From contig JACMQJ010000434.1 in assembly GCA_014377055.1 (NCBI GenBank), positions 1-15,591 of the forward strand: 15,591 nucleotides of DNA, in the 5' to 3' direction. The DNA comes from Candidatus Sericytochromatia bacterium (lineage in GTDB: Bacteria > Cyanobacteriota > Sericytochromatia > UBA7694 > JACMQJ01). Below the pieces are notes generated by a model that worked only from the letters and a program-made list of their open reading frames with translations, searched no databases and was not told the DNA's origin. The translations under genes and the position numbers were made by a program. Below are positions 1-7,435 of the stretch, one piece after another (position 1 is the first letter of the stretch; each line of letters begins with the position of its first letter).

Positions 1-119
1 AAGACAATTAATCTTAACCAAGTATATTTATTACTTTTTTCTTGAAGTTTTTTTAGACGAATATTTAATCTATTTACTTTTTTTTCAAGACTATTAAGTC
101 TTTCTTGTTTTTTGTTCAT
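1..119 (-). CDS. Partial coiled-coil protein, N-terminus only
   Basis: An open frame reads leftward from an ATG at 117-119 to the window edge without a stop, giving 39 residues. The first 28 or so residues are very rich in Lys, Arg, Glu and Leu, with leucines and isoleucines spaced like a coiled-coil heptad (L8, L11, V15, L18, L22, L25). After it comes a more hydrophobic stretch with Trp (residues 32-39) that could begin a membrane segment. Basic coiled coil followed by a membrane segment is found in several families, including some MutS-domain-V membrane proteins, but 39 residues cannot assign one. No clear Shine-Dalgarno site precedes the ATG. It reads in the same direction as the nuo operon but is separated from it by the REP-like hairpins, so co-transcription is uncertain. 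Confidence 0.5.
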   Translation of the reverse strand, partial: MNKKQERLNSLEKKVNRLNIRLKKLQEKSNKYTWLRLIV

Positions 120-130
120 TTATATTAAGA

Positions 131-266
131 AACTCACCCCCAGCCCCTCTCTTTACAAAGAGAGGGGAGTTAGGGAGAATATTATTCACTAAAGTGAAAA
201 GTTATCTAGTAAAATTTTTCTTATCCCCCTTCTCTTTCAAAAAGAAAAGGGGTTAGGGGATGAGTT
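131..266. repeat. REP-like pair of GC-rich hairpins in inverted orientation
   Basis: Two G/C-tract hairpins sit in an otherwise AT-rich gap. The left one is a perfect 11-bp stem (144-154 with 157-167, loop AC). The right one is a 12-bp stem with one mismatch (226-237 with 241-252, loop CAA). Reverse-complementing the right unit aligns it with the left one: both begin with an AACTCA-type edge (131 onwards, and 266 backwards), then a C tract, the CT-rich arm and its complement. A small hairpin, TTCAC/GTGAA at 185-198, lies between them. Paired inverted palindromes are the layout of REP/BIME elements or a short non-autonomous mobile element. The unit lies directly after the nuoK stop codon, so it may also protect or end that transcript. 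Confidence 0.7.
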
Positions 267-267
267 A

Positions 268-579
268 TTACCACTTCATCAAATCAATTTTGTCCATATC
301 AACAGTTTTAAAATTTTTATAGACATTAAAAATTATTGCTAAACCAACACCAGCCTCGGCAGCCGATACAGTCATAATAAATATAGTAAAAATCTGACCT
401 GTTAATGCAGCTGGTGTTATGTAGTTTGAAAAAGCAACAAAATTAATACTAACACCAGCTAATGCCAACTCCATTGACATCAATACTCTGACAGCATTTT
501 TACTAGTTATAATTCCATACATGCCCATACAAAAAAGTAAGGCAGCAACAATTAAATAATGATATAAAGTTAAAGTCAT
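268..579 (-). CDS. nuoK: NADH-quinone oxidoreductase subunit K
   Basis: This is a 103-residue integral membrane subunit of respiratory complex I (NdhE in cyanobacterial naming), part of the proton channel chain next to NuoJ and NuoN. Three hydrophobic helices are visible. The two membrane glutamates needed for proton transfer in the family are present at about E37 (in MSMELA) and E75 (in SAAEAG), matching E36 and E72 of the E. coli protein. The length is normal for NuoK. The start ATG at 577-579 has an AGAGGAT ribosome site about 9 bases upstream, overlapping the end of nuoJ, and only 13 bases separate the two genes. It is the last gene of the D-H-I-J-K operon; nuoL does not follow, and instead there is a REP-like repeat. 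Confidence 0.97.
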   Translation of the reverse strand: MTLTLYHYLIVAALLFCMGMYGIITSKNAVRVLMSMELALAGVSINFVAFSNYITPAALTGQIFTIFIMTVSAAEAGVGLAIIFNVYKNFKTVDMDKIDLMKW

Positions 580-592
580 TTTTATTTATCCT

Positions 593-1333
593 CTATGATT
601 CTTTTGTATTATTAATAGGGAATGTTTGTGCTTTGCTTGATTCATACATATCTATTGGCTCTTCACCATAAGTACTTTCACTAGTTTTTATATGAATATC
701 TTGCATAGCCAAGACTATCGATCCGATTAATGCCATCAATAATATTATAGAAGCAATTTCAAAAGGTACTATATATTGCCCAAGAAACATCTCACCTAAT
801 TTACCAGTTGTTACAACTGATATAGGCTCTTTGATTGACCAAGCTGTAGGAGTAGTAAAAATAAAAGGTTTTGCCAAAACAAAATTAATACCTGTCATTC
901 TTAAGAATAAGACAAAAAACAATCCTAGACCTGATAGAACAAAGGCAACAAATTTATATTCAAATGAATATGGTATGTTGGCTGTATCACTTTTACTATT
1001 GGTAAGCATAATAGCAAATATCATCATAATAGTAACAGCACCACCATTAATTAAAACTTGAGCAGCAGCAAGAAAATCCGCATTAAGTAAGGCATATAAT
1101 CCACCTATCATAACAAAGGTTAAAACTAGCAAAAAACCACTGTATACTAAATTACGAGCTGTAACAACGCCAAAAGCTGAAACAAGTATAACTGTTGAAA
1201 GTGTATAGAAAGCTAAATCTTTTCCATAACCAATACTACCAAGTGTAAGACTTAATAAGACCATTAAAACAGCAGTGACAAAAATTGTCAATGAAACTAA
1301 AAAGGACTTGTCTTTTAACATGTCTTTTAACAT
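593..1333 (-). CDS. nuoJ: NADH-quinone oxidoreductase subunit J
   Basis: This 246-residue membrane subunit of complex I (NdhG type) has about five hydrophobic helices. The conserved third-helix region around residues 70-105 is recognisable as NuoJ, with the phrase GGLYALLNADFLAAAQVLI followed by GAVTIMMIFAIML. It couples quinone chemistry to the proton channels with NuoA, H and K. It is longer than E. coli NuoJ (184 residues) because of a longer loop before the last helix and a hydrophilic C-terminal tail of about 35 residues. The start is taken as the ATG at 1331-1333, preceded by CGGAGAA about 14 bases away. A second in-frame ATG at 1319-1321 was created by an exact 12-bp tandem duplication, so the N-terminus reads MLKD twice. 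Confidence 0.95.
   Translation of the reverse strand: MLKDMLKDKSFLVSLTIFVTAVLMVLLSLTLGSIGYGKDLAFYTLSTVILVSAFGVVTARNLVYSGFLLVLTFVMIGGLYALLNADFLAAAQVLINGGAVTIMMIFAIMLTNSKSDTANIPYSFEYKFVAFVLSGLGLFFVLFLRMTGINFVLAKPFIFTTPTAWSIKEPISVVTTGKLGEMFLGQYIVPFEIASIILLMALIGSIVLAMQDIHIKTSESTYGEEPIDMYESSKAQTFPINNTKES
1309..1332 (-). repeat. 12-bp tandem duplication at the nuoJ start
   Basis: The 12-mer TGTCTTTTAACA on the plus strand occurs twice in direct succession (1309-1320 and 1321-1332). On the coding strand it repeats the codons for MLKD, so nuoJ has two in-frame start codons four codons apart. The repeat is in frame and adds four residues. Confidence 0.85.
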
Positions 1334-1365
1334 AACTTAAATTATTTCTCCGAATATTAATCTAT

Positions 1366-1875
1366 TTATTTTTTTATTTTTGGGGGCTCAGGTGGAATAT
1401 ACATATTAGGCTTTTCTACATATTTAGCTAATTTGTGCATATCATAAAATAAATCACTTTGTTCAAATGTTGCAGTTTCAAACTCATGAGTCATTTCCAA
1501 AGCTCCAACAGGACAAACTTCAACACAATTGGAACATGATATACATTCACCTATGTTAATGTCATACTTATCAACTTTTATTTTTTTATCTTCGCCTTTA
1601 TGTGTTTCCAAAACTATAGTTTGTGGAGGACATACTTTTACACAAGCATAACATCCTATACAAAGCATGTGTCCATCTTCCTTATCATATAAAAAGGCAA
1701 AACGACCTCTAAATCTTTGAGGTAGTGGTCTTTTTACGTCAGGATAGATTTCAGTTACTTTTGGCGCAAACATATATATAAAGGTTAATCTCATACCCTT
1801 ATATATAGCTACAATACCATCAAACAGATCTTTAAAATATTTACCTGTTGCTGATACTCTTTCTACTTTTTGCAT
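1366..1875 (-). CDS. nuoI: NADH-quinone oxidoreductase subunit I, 2x[4Fe-4S] ferredoxin type
   Basis: NuoI carries electrons through two [4Fe-4S] clusters (N6a and N6b) toward NuoB and the quinone site, on the cytoplasmic side of the membrane arm. Both cluster motifs are complete in this 169-residue protein: C72, C75, C78, C82 (CIGCYACVKVCP) and C111, C114, C117, C121 (CISCSNCVEVCP). The N-terminal 40 residues form the amphipathic membrane-contact region typical of NuoI/NdhI. It lies between nuoH and nuoJ, as in cyanobacterial ndhA-I-G-E. The ATG at 1873-1875 follows a CGGAGAA ribosome site about 12 bases away, nearly the same string as before nuoJ. A second, divergent nuoI is present at 12862-13392. 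Confidence 0.97.
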   Translation of the reverse strand: MQKVERVSATGKYFKDLFDGIVAIYKGMRLTFIYMFAPKVTEIYPDVKRPLPQRFRGRFAFLYDKEDGHMLCIGCYACVKVCPPQTIVLETHKGEDKKIKVDKYDINIGECISCSNCVEVCPVGALEMTHEFETATFEQSDLFYDMHKLAKYVEKPNMYIPPEPPKIKK

Positions 1876-1895
1876 ATATATTAAAATTCTCCGAA

Positions 1896-2957
1896 TTATC
1901 TACTAAATACACCAAAACCAATAGCTGCAAAGATACTCGTAACAAATATATTAAGCAAAGCTGCTGGTAATAAATACTTCCAGGCAAAAGCCATTAACTG
2001 ATCAGTTCTAACTCTTGGCAACGTCCCTCTTATCCAAACTACTACTGAGAAAAAGAACATTGTCTTTAAAATAAACCAAACTATTCCTAGTTGAGCTGTT
2101 AATTGAAGACCTATATCTCCAAGAAGATTATCAAAAGGAAATCTCCAACCACCAAAAAACAAAGTGGTACATAATGCACCAAGTGTAAATGTATTAATAT
2201 ATTCTGCTAAGAAGAACATAGCAAACTTAAAACCACTATACTCTGTATTATATCCTGAAACTAACTCCGACTCTGCTTCTGGTAAATCAAAAGGTATTCT
2301 GTTTACTTCTGAAAGCGAACAGATAAAAAAGATAATAAATCCTAGAGGCTGCCTAACAATATTCCAAACATTTTGACTCTGAACAATGTCAACCATACTC
2401 AATGATCCAGCTAACATTATCACACCAACTATTGAGAGTAACAAAGGTATTTCATAACTAATTGCCTGAGCAACCGCTCTAATACCACCCATCAAAGAAT
2501 ATTTGTTATTTGATGACCATCCAGCCATTAAGATACCAAGTGTTGTGATTGACGAAATGGCCAAAAACAAAAATATTGCCACATTAACATTACTGACAAT
2601 CATGCCATTACCAACAGGAACAAGGCTATAAACTAGCAATCCTGGTACAAATACCAAAATAGGAGCTATCGTAAACAAAATAACATCAGCATCAGCTGTT
2701 ACTATATCTTCTTTAAGCATTACTTTTAGAGCATCAGCAAACGATTGAAATATACCTCCAGGACCTAAACGATTAGGACCTAAACGAGCTTGAACAAATG
2801 CAATTAATCTTCTTTCCCACCAGATTAGTATAAATACTATTCCCAAAACCATAGATGCTATTGCCAAAGTTGGCACTAACATATTAATTGCATTTCGGAC
2901 TGGTTCAAAAGGTATCAAACTCAATATTGCTGTGTACAGTTGTACTAACACTTCCAT
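1896..2957 (-). CDS. nuoH: NADH-quinone oxidoreductase subunit H
   Basis: This 353-residue protein is the membrane anchor of complex I that forms the quinone entry channel with NuoD and NuoB. It is of normal family length with eight hydrophobic helices. Signature regions are visible: WWERRLIAFVQARLGPNRLG (about residues 46-65), then FADALKVMLKED, GGIRAVAQAISYEIPL, and the acidic quinone-chamber loop NRIPFDLPEAESELVSGYNTE, followed by FFGGWRFPF and RGTLPRVRTDQLM. About 40 residues separate the GGW and TLPR motifs, the usual spacing, in contrast to the second NuoH in this window. An AGGGAG ribosome site lies about 12 bases before the ATG at 2955-2957. nuoD ends 34 bases upstream and nuoI starts 20 bases downstream. 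Confidence 0.97.
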   Translation of the reverse strand: MEVLVQLYTAILSLIPFEPVRNAINMLVPTLAIASMVLGIVFILIWWERRLIAFVQARLGPNRLGPGGIFQSFADALKVMLKEDIVTADADVILFTIAPILVFVPGLLVYSLVPVGNGMIVSNVNVAIFLFLAISSITTLGILMAGWSSNNKYSLMGGIRAVAQAISYEIPLLLSIVGVIMLAGSLSMVDIVQSQNVWNIVRQPLGFIIFFICSLSEVNRIPFDLPEAESELVSGYNTEYSGFKFAMFFLAEYINTFTLGALCTTLFFGGWRFPFDNLLGDIGLQLTAQLGIVWFILKTMFFFSVVVWIRGTLPRVRTDQLMAFAWKYLLPAALLNIFVTSIFAAIGFGVFSR

Positions 2958-2991
2958 TAAAAATCTACTCCCTAGTTCTACTTATTTTGTT

Positions 2992-4101
2992 CTATCTATC
3001 TACTTCAGGTAGAATTACATCAAAACTTCCAAATATTGCCATAATATCTGATAAATATGCACCTCTTAAAACTTCTGGTAAAATTTGCATATTAGAAAAT
3101 GATGGTGTTCTATATTTTACTCTTGAGGCTGTATTTGTACCATTACTAATTAAATAAACGCCCATACTTCCTCTTGGTGCTTCAACCTGACAATAAGCTT
3201 CTCCAGCAGGTATCTTAAAACTAAAACTTAATTTTTTCTTTAAGCATGGTCCAGGTGGTATTTGGTCAATTGCCTGTCTTAAAATACTGACAGATTGCCT
3301 CATTTCTTCCATACGAACAATATAACGATCAAAAGTATCGCCTGTTGTTCCTACGGGTATATCAAAATCAAAACGATCATAAACTGAGTAAGGCTCATCT
3401 TTTCTGACATCAGTTTTGATACCTGAACCTCTCAAAATAGGCCCTGCAGCACCAAAAGCAATAGCTGTTTCTTTAGAAATAATGCCTATGCCTTTTACTC
3501 TTGATAAAAATATTGGGTTTTTATTGATCAATATTTCATATTCTTCAATCATTTTCATGAAATAATCACAAAAATTCTTTACTTTATTAAGCCAACCTTC
3601 TGGTAAATCGGCATTAACACCACCATATCGGATGTAATTAAACATCATTCTTTGACCTGTTAATTCTTCCATTAGATCGACTATTCTTTCTCTTTCTCTC
3701 AAGGCATACATAATAACTGTAGTTGCTCCAAGATCAAGCATAAATGTTCCTAACCAAAACAAATGGCTCATTATTCTAGTTAATTCAGCTGTTATTACTC
3801 TGATATATTCAGCTCTTTCAGGAACTTCAATACCACCAACTTTTTCTACAGCTATAGCTAAGGGCAACTCAGCAGCAATTATTGAAACATAATCAACTCT
3901 ATCAACTACAGGAAAATACATAAAGTAATTTCTATCCTGAGCTAATCTTTCAATAGATCGGTGTAAATAACCAATAACAGGCACAACATCTGTTACAACT
4001 TCACCGTCAATTTTTACTATCAGTCTAAGAACACCATGAGTACTAGGATGATGAGGTCCCATATTAATGGTTATTTCTTCCGTTTTAAACTCTATAGACA
4101 T
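2992..4101 (-). CDS. nuoD: NADH-quinone oxidoreductase subunit D (not fused to C)
   Basis: This is the 49-kDa-type subunit of complex I (NdhH), related to [NiFe]-hydrogenase large subunits, which builds the quinone reduction site with NuoB. The 369-residue protein spans the whole family fold. The N-terminal quinone-site loop MGPHHPSTHG is at about residues 14-23 (H17, H18, H22), followed by GYLHRSIE and DRVDYVS. The C-terminus has the SMGVYL strand and ends FDVILPEVDR, which matches the EVDR end expected for NuoD. There is no NuoC fusion and no nuoC, nuoB or nuoA upstream. The AGGTAGGAT ribosome site precedes the ATG at 4099-4101. It is the first gene of the five-gene minus-strand operon, with a promoter expected in the 271-base gap at 4102-4372. 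Confidence 0.97.
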   Translation of the reverse strand: MSIEFKTEEITINMGPHHPSTHGVLRLIVKIDGEVVTDVVPVIGYLHRSIERLAQDRNYFMYFPVVDRVDYVSIIAAELPLAIAVEKVGGIEVPERAEYIRVITAELTRIMSHLFWLGTFMLDLGATTVIMYALRERERIVDLMEELTGQRMMFNYIRYGGVNADLPEGWLNKVKNFCDYFMKMIEEYEILINKNPIFLSRVKGIGIISKETAIAFGAAGPILRGSGIKTDVRKDEPYSVYDRFDFDIPVGTTGDTFDRYIVRMEEMRQSVSILRQAIDQIPPGPCLKKKLSFSFKIPAGEAYCQVEAPRGSMGVYLISNGTNTASRVKYRTPSFSNMQILPEVLRGAYLSDIMAIFGSFDVILPEVDR

Positions 4102-4372
4102 ACTATCCTACCTGACAAAACTTAAATTTTTATTGTAATCAATTACTTGAATTACTATTATATTAAAATATGAATTATTAAATAATTAAATATTTACTTA
4201 CTTCACGGTATACATTCTAGCCTCTATAATCAATAGATTTTATATATTTAAAGATTAAGAGTGTATTAAATATACCATAAAAACCTGAGTAATTATAGTA
4301 TGTGTGGACTTCTAGTTTAAAATAAAATACACAAAAGTTCATTCATTTTTTGCATATAAAAATATCTGTAAG
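4102..4372. other. Intergenic region ahead of the nuoDHIJK operon
   Basis: This very AT-rich gap of 271 bases lies between nuoD and the acidic small protein, both on the minus strand. It should contain the operon promoter. Minus-strand TATAAT matches occur at about 4155-4162 and near 4297, but neither has a convincing -35 box at 16-18 bases, so no single promoter is called. No open frame or strong hairpin was seen. Confidence 0.4.
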
Positions 4373-4720
4373 CTACATAGGGTCGTCTTCCCAGTCATCA
4401 TTACTTTTTAGTTTTTTTGTTTTGGATTTTACTTGTCTGACTTTTTTCGTATCGGTGCTAAACTCAGTGCTATCTTCTTCCATTTCGCTCATTGAATCTG
4501 ATAAGGCTCTATTTTTTAAGTCATCCCAATTAGCAGGTCTAACCTTAGTTTGTTCTTCATCAAATTTATCACTATCAGAAGATATATTATTTGATGAGCT
4601 ACTACTTTTTACTATATTATTTTCAAGATATTTTGCTTTGGAGAGTGCTTTATCTAGTAAACTACTAACATCAGAAAGTTCGTCCATTAGAGATTTTGTG
4701 GTATTACTTTCATCATTCAT
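4373..4720 (-). CDS. Small acidic hydrophilic protein of unknown function
   Basis: This 115-residue protein is not recognised. It is strongly hydrophilic and acidic, rich in Ser, Asp, Glu, Lys and Asn, with no membrane segment and no Cys or His. Residues 9-38 could form an amphipathic helix or coiled coil (regular Leu at L11, L15, L21, L22, L26, L32). A run of Ser and Asn (about 39-50) marks a flexible linker, and the end is a basic patch (about 92-104) followed by acidic DDWEDDPM. Most of it is likely disordered. An opposite-strand frame of similar length exists, but it translates to a Ser/Leu/Phe-rich sequence typical of an antisense shadow. The ribosome site is weak (TTAGGTAA about 10 bases before the ATG). 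It lies upstream of nuoD on the same strand, but the 271-base gap argues against one transcript. Confidence 0.6.
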   Translation of the reverse strand: MNDESNTTKSLMDELSDVSSLLDKALSKAKYLENNIVKSSSSSNNISSDSDKFDEEQTKVRPANWDDLKNRALSDSMSEMEEDSTEFSTDTKKVRQVKSKTKKLKSNDDWEDDPM

Positions 4721-4859
4721 CTAAATTAATTACCTAAAACATAAAAATACTTATATCTATTTTGAAATAAAAATCAATCATTTACAATAACCTGTTAGCT
4801 TTTCTTAGCTTTTTTTAATAAATAATTATGTTCTTAATCAAGTTTTTTGATAAAAGTAC

Positions 4860-4865
4860 TATAAT
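4860..4865 (+). promoter_or_regulatory. Candidate -10 box for the NHL lipoprotein gene
   Basis: A perfect TATAAT lies 63 bases upstream of the lipoprotein start. The -35 region is not a good match at any usual spacing, so this is a weak call based on the -10 box and the AT-rich context. Confidence 0.35.
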
Positions 4866-4928
4866 TAAATCTTATAAGTAATATATATTATTTATGCCTA
4901 ATATTTCAGGTTTTAGAGATGATAACTA

Positions 4929-6269
4929 ATGAATAAAAAGATTATAAGAAGTGGATTTGTACTTTCTTTATTATCAGCAAGTATTTTATTTGCCTCGTCC
5001 TGTGGTAATAACCCAAATCCTTATGCCCCAATAGCAACACCTTATCCCACTTCCAGTTCTATTATTTATAATAATCCTAATAATATAAACTTTCCTTCTG
5101 GTGGAGTTACAGGTAAAGTAATTGATTTTATTACAAAATCTCCTATTATTGGTGTAAAAGTTAGTGTAGTAGGCGTTAGACCTGAAATATCAGTTATGAC
5201 TAATGGTACTGGTACATTTACATTGCCAAGAGTGCCAGAAGGTAGACAAGTTCTTGCTGTAAGCAAGAAAGATTATACTAAAGCTATTAGCTCAAATATT
5301 ATTGCTGATATTAAAGTTGGTAGTACAGTAAGCATTGCCGATATTAATATTCTTGGCAATGAAAGTGCTTCAAGTAACGCTTTTGTAAAAATATTTGAGG
5401 GTTTTAAACATCCATTGGGCTTAGGAATTAATAAAAATACGGGTGAACTTTATGTAGTCGATATTATTGGTATTGGTAATATTCTTAATTATGAAAGAGC
5501 CGAAATAAAAAAAATAAATTCTGACGGTGGTTTATTATTATCCTTTGGTAGTAGACTACTTTCTTCTGATCTGTCATCAATCGATCTTTTTAGATTACTA
5601 AAAAATGCCTCTGGAGTTGGTGTTGATGGCGGTGGAAATATTTATGTTGCTGACACTGGTCATAGTGTAGTCAAAAAATATGGCCCTGAAGGTAAATATG
5701 TCAGTGAAATAAAAAAAGATTTTAGCAATGTTTATGATGTTGCAGTGACTACACAAGGTAACGTACTAGTGTCAGACCCAAGTAATTCAAGAGTTATTTT
5801 GTTAGATTCAAGCAATAATATTATATTAGACAACTTACTAAAAGATAGACCATCTGATGGTGTTAGAGGTATAACAACCGATGGAGCAGATAATATATAT
5901 GTTGTTGATTCATCAGGAGCTCAAGGACAGGTAATAAAAATATATGATAAATATGGTGTTAGATTACCACTCCAATTTGGCAGATTAGGTGGTCTTGAGC
6001 CTGGAAGCTTCAATAATCCAACTGATATAGCTGTTGATGCTGCAAGTGGTGATATATACGTGGTTGATTCGGGTAATAATAGAATACAAAGATTTAATGC
6101 TCAAGGCAATTATTTATCTGAATTTGGACAGTTTGGTACAGCTAATGGGTCTTTTAATAAACCATGGGGAATCGCAATAGATAGTGCTGGTTATATCTAT
6201 GTTTCTGATACACAAAATGCTAGAGTTCAAAAATTTATGCCAGGTAGAATAGCCCAAAATAATTTATAA
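4929..6269 (+). CDS. Lipoprotein with carboxypeptidase-regulatory-like domain and NHL beta-propeller
   Basis: The 446-residue protein starts with a signal peptide (two Lys, then a hydrophobic core to residue 22) ending in ASSC, giving a probable lipidated Cys25 and export to the cell envelope. A Pro/Asn-rich spacer (about 26-57) follows. Residues 58-142 resemble the carboxypeptidase regulatory-like beta-sandwich (GGVTGKVIDF, then TNGTGTFTLPRVPEG). From about 160 to the end there are six NHL-type repeats with the GIAIDSAGYIYVSDTQNARV pattern, near 162, 228, 268, 313, 364 and 411, enough for a six-bladed propeller. Such domains bind proteins, peptides or glycans; the ligand here is unknown. The fourth blade is less regular. 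It is a single gene, ended by the hairpin at 6286-6312. No catalytic residues are evident. Confidence 0.88.
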   Translation: MNKKIIRSGFVLSLLSASILFASSCGNNPNPYAPIATPYPTSSSIIYNNPNNINFPSGGVTGKVIDFITKSPIIGVKVSVVGVRPEISVMTNGTGTFTLPRVPEGRQVLAVSKKDYTKAISSNIIADIKVGSTVSIADINILGNESASSNAFVKIFEGFKHPLGLGINKNTGELYVVDIIGIGNILNYERAEIKKINSDGGLLLSFGSRLLSSDLSSIDLFRLLKNASGVGVDGGGNIYVADTGHSVVKKYGPEGKYVSEIKKDFSNVYDVAVTTQGNVLVSDPSNSRVILLDSSNNIILDNLLKDRPSDGVRGITTDGADNIYVVDSSGAQGQVIKIYDKYGVRLPLQFGRLGGLEPGSFNNPTDIAVDAASGDIYVVDSGNNRIQRFNAQGNYLSEFGQFGTANGSFNKPWGIAIDSAGYIYVSDTQNARVQKFMPGRIAQNNL

Positions 6270-6285
6270 AATAAATCAAAATATG

Positions 6286-6312
6286 TAGGGGCGTATTGCA
6301 TACACGCCCTTA
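6286..6312. terminator. Hairpin terminator / REP-like palindrome after the NHL lipoprotein gene
   Basis: TAGGGGCGT (6286-6294) pairs with ACGCCCTTA (6304-6312), nine pairs with one G-T wobble, around the loop ATTGCATAC. TTTT follows at 6313-6316. It begins 16 bases after the stop codon, so termination is a natural role. The GTAGGGGCGT core is GC-rich against its surroundings and looks like a dispersed repeat unit, so it may be a repeated element used as a terminator. Confidence 0.6.
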
Positions 6313-6366
6313 TTTTAAAACAATGTTTTAAAAATCTACATCAAAATACACTAGGAATCTAAAGCT

Positions 6367-7359
6367 ATGGTCAATCATGTAAAAATATCAGGGATGGGTA
6401 AATATCTTCCTGAACGCCTTGTTACTTCAGAAGAGTTAGAAAAGAAAATGGGTCTAACTGCAGGTTGGTCTTACACACATTCAGGAGTAAAAGAAAGACA
6501 TTTTGTCAACAATGAAACTTGTTCATTTATGGGTGCTAGAGCTTTAGAATTAGCTCTAAAAGATGCAAATATGAAGTATGAAGACTTAGATGCAATTATT
6601 GGTGCATCAGGATCTTTTGATCACCCAATACCATATAACTCATGTCTTATTCAAAAAGAAATGGATCAAGAAAACTCAGGAACTCCTTGTTGGGATATAG
6701 ATTCAACTTGTCTTAGCTTTGTTACAGCCTTTGATGTTGTTAGTTATCTAATAGAAGCTGGTAAATATAAAAATGTCGCTATAGTTACTAGTGAAATATC
6801 TTCAAAATCATTAAATTATAATGAAAAAGAAAGTGCTACTTTATTAGGTGATGGAGCTGCTGCTGCAATAATTAGTAAGTCAACACCAGAGGAAGGCTCT
6901 ATGATAATTGGTTCTTTGATGGAGACATACTCAAGAGGGGCATTTTATACTTCGGTCAAAGGTGGAGGTAATACGATTCATCCTAATGATCCAGACAGTA
7001 ATCCAGACGATTTTACTTTTAATATGAAAGGTAGAGCTATTTTAGAAATGGCTTTTGATAAATTACCTACATTTTTAAAAAAATTATTTGTACAATCACA
7101 AGTCGAAATGAAAGATTTAACTTTGGTTATACCACATCAAGCCAGCAAGTTAGGAATTGATATGGCAAAGCAAACATTTGGTATTACTGATACCCAGCTT
7201 GTTAATAATCTTGCTAATCATGGTAATTGTATTGCAGCCTCAATACCTATGGCATTGCACGACGCTCTTCGTGATGGTAGAGCCAAACGTGGTGATAAAA
7301 TATGTTTGATCGGGACATCAGCAGGATTATCACTTGGTGGTATTATTTTTGTTTATTAG
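6367..7359 (+). CDS. Beta-ketoacyl-ACP synthase III family protein (FabH-like)
   Basis: This 330-residue thiolase-fold enzyme condenses an acyl-CoA or acyl-ACP with malonyl-ACP or a similar acceptor. The expected triad is present: C115 in DIDSTCLSF, H257 in IPHQAS and N287 in NHGNC. The LLGDGAAAAII strand and the C-terminal GTSAGLSLGG signature are also typical. The length fits FabH (about 320) and OleA (about 340). No ACP, malonyl transferase or other fatty acid gene is adjacent, so the chain-starting FabH role is not proven; a specialised role in secondary lipid or OleA-like head-to-head chemistry is possible. The ATG at 6367 follows AGGA about 10 bases upstream. It converges with the zinc-ribbon gene, and no clear terminator was seen in the 76-base gap between them. 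Confidence 0.88.
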   Translation: MVNHVKISGMGKYLPERLVTSEELEKKMGLTAGWSYTHSGVKERHFVNNETCSFMGARALELALKDANMKYEDLDAIIGASGSFDHPIPYNSCLIQKEMDQENSGTPCWDIDSTCLSFVTAFDVVSYLIEAGKYKNVAIVTSEISSKSLNYNEKESATLLGDGAAAAIISKSTPEEGSMIIGSLMETYSRGAFYTSVKGGGNTIHPNDPDSNPDDFTFNMKGRAILEMAFDKLPTFLKKLFVQSQVEMKDLTLVIPHQASKLGIDMAKQTFGITDTQLVNNLANHGNCIAASIPMALHDALRDGRAKRGDKICLIGTSAGLSLGGIIFVY

Positions 7360-7435
7360 GGATATTCTATTTTAAACCCATTAAATTAATATTATTCATA
7401 TTCTTCAAGTTGATACAGAAAGTTATTAGAGAATA

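Noticed and set aside
2988..3003. GATA microsatellite at the nuoD end
   Set aside because: Only about three units, explained by the codons for the conserved EVDR end plus the stop codon.
2888..3157. Plus-strand open frame over the nuoD/nuoH junction
   Set aside because: It overlaps two clearly conserved genes on the other strand and has no recognisable product.
4350..4724. Plus-strand open frame of 124 residues opposite the acidic protein
   Set aside because: Its translation is a Ser/Leu/Phe-rich string expected from reading a Ser/Asp/Glu/Lys-rich gene backwards, and the minus frame has more natural composition.
7360..7435. Shared terminator between the convergent ketosynthase and zinc-ribbon genes
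   Set aside because: The gap is AT-rich but no stem with a T run on either strand is convincing.
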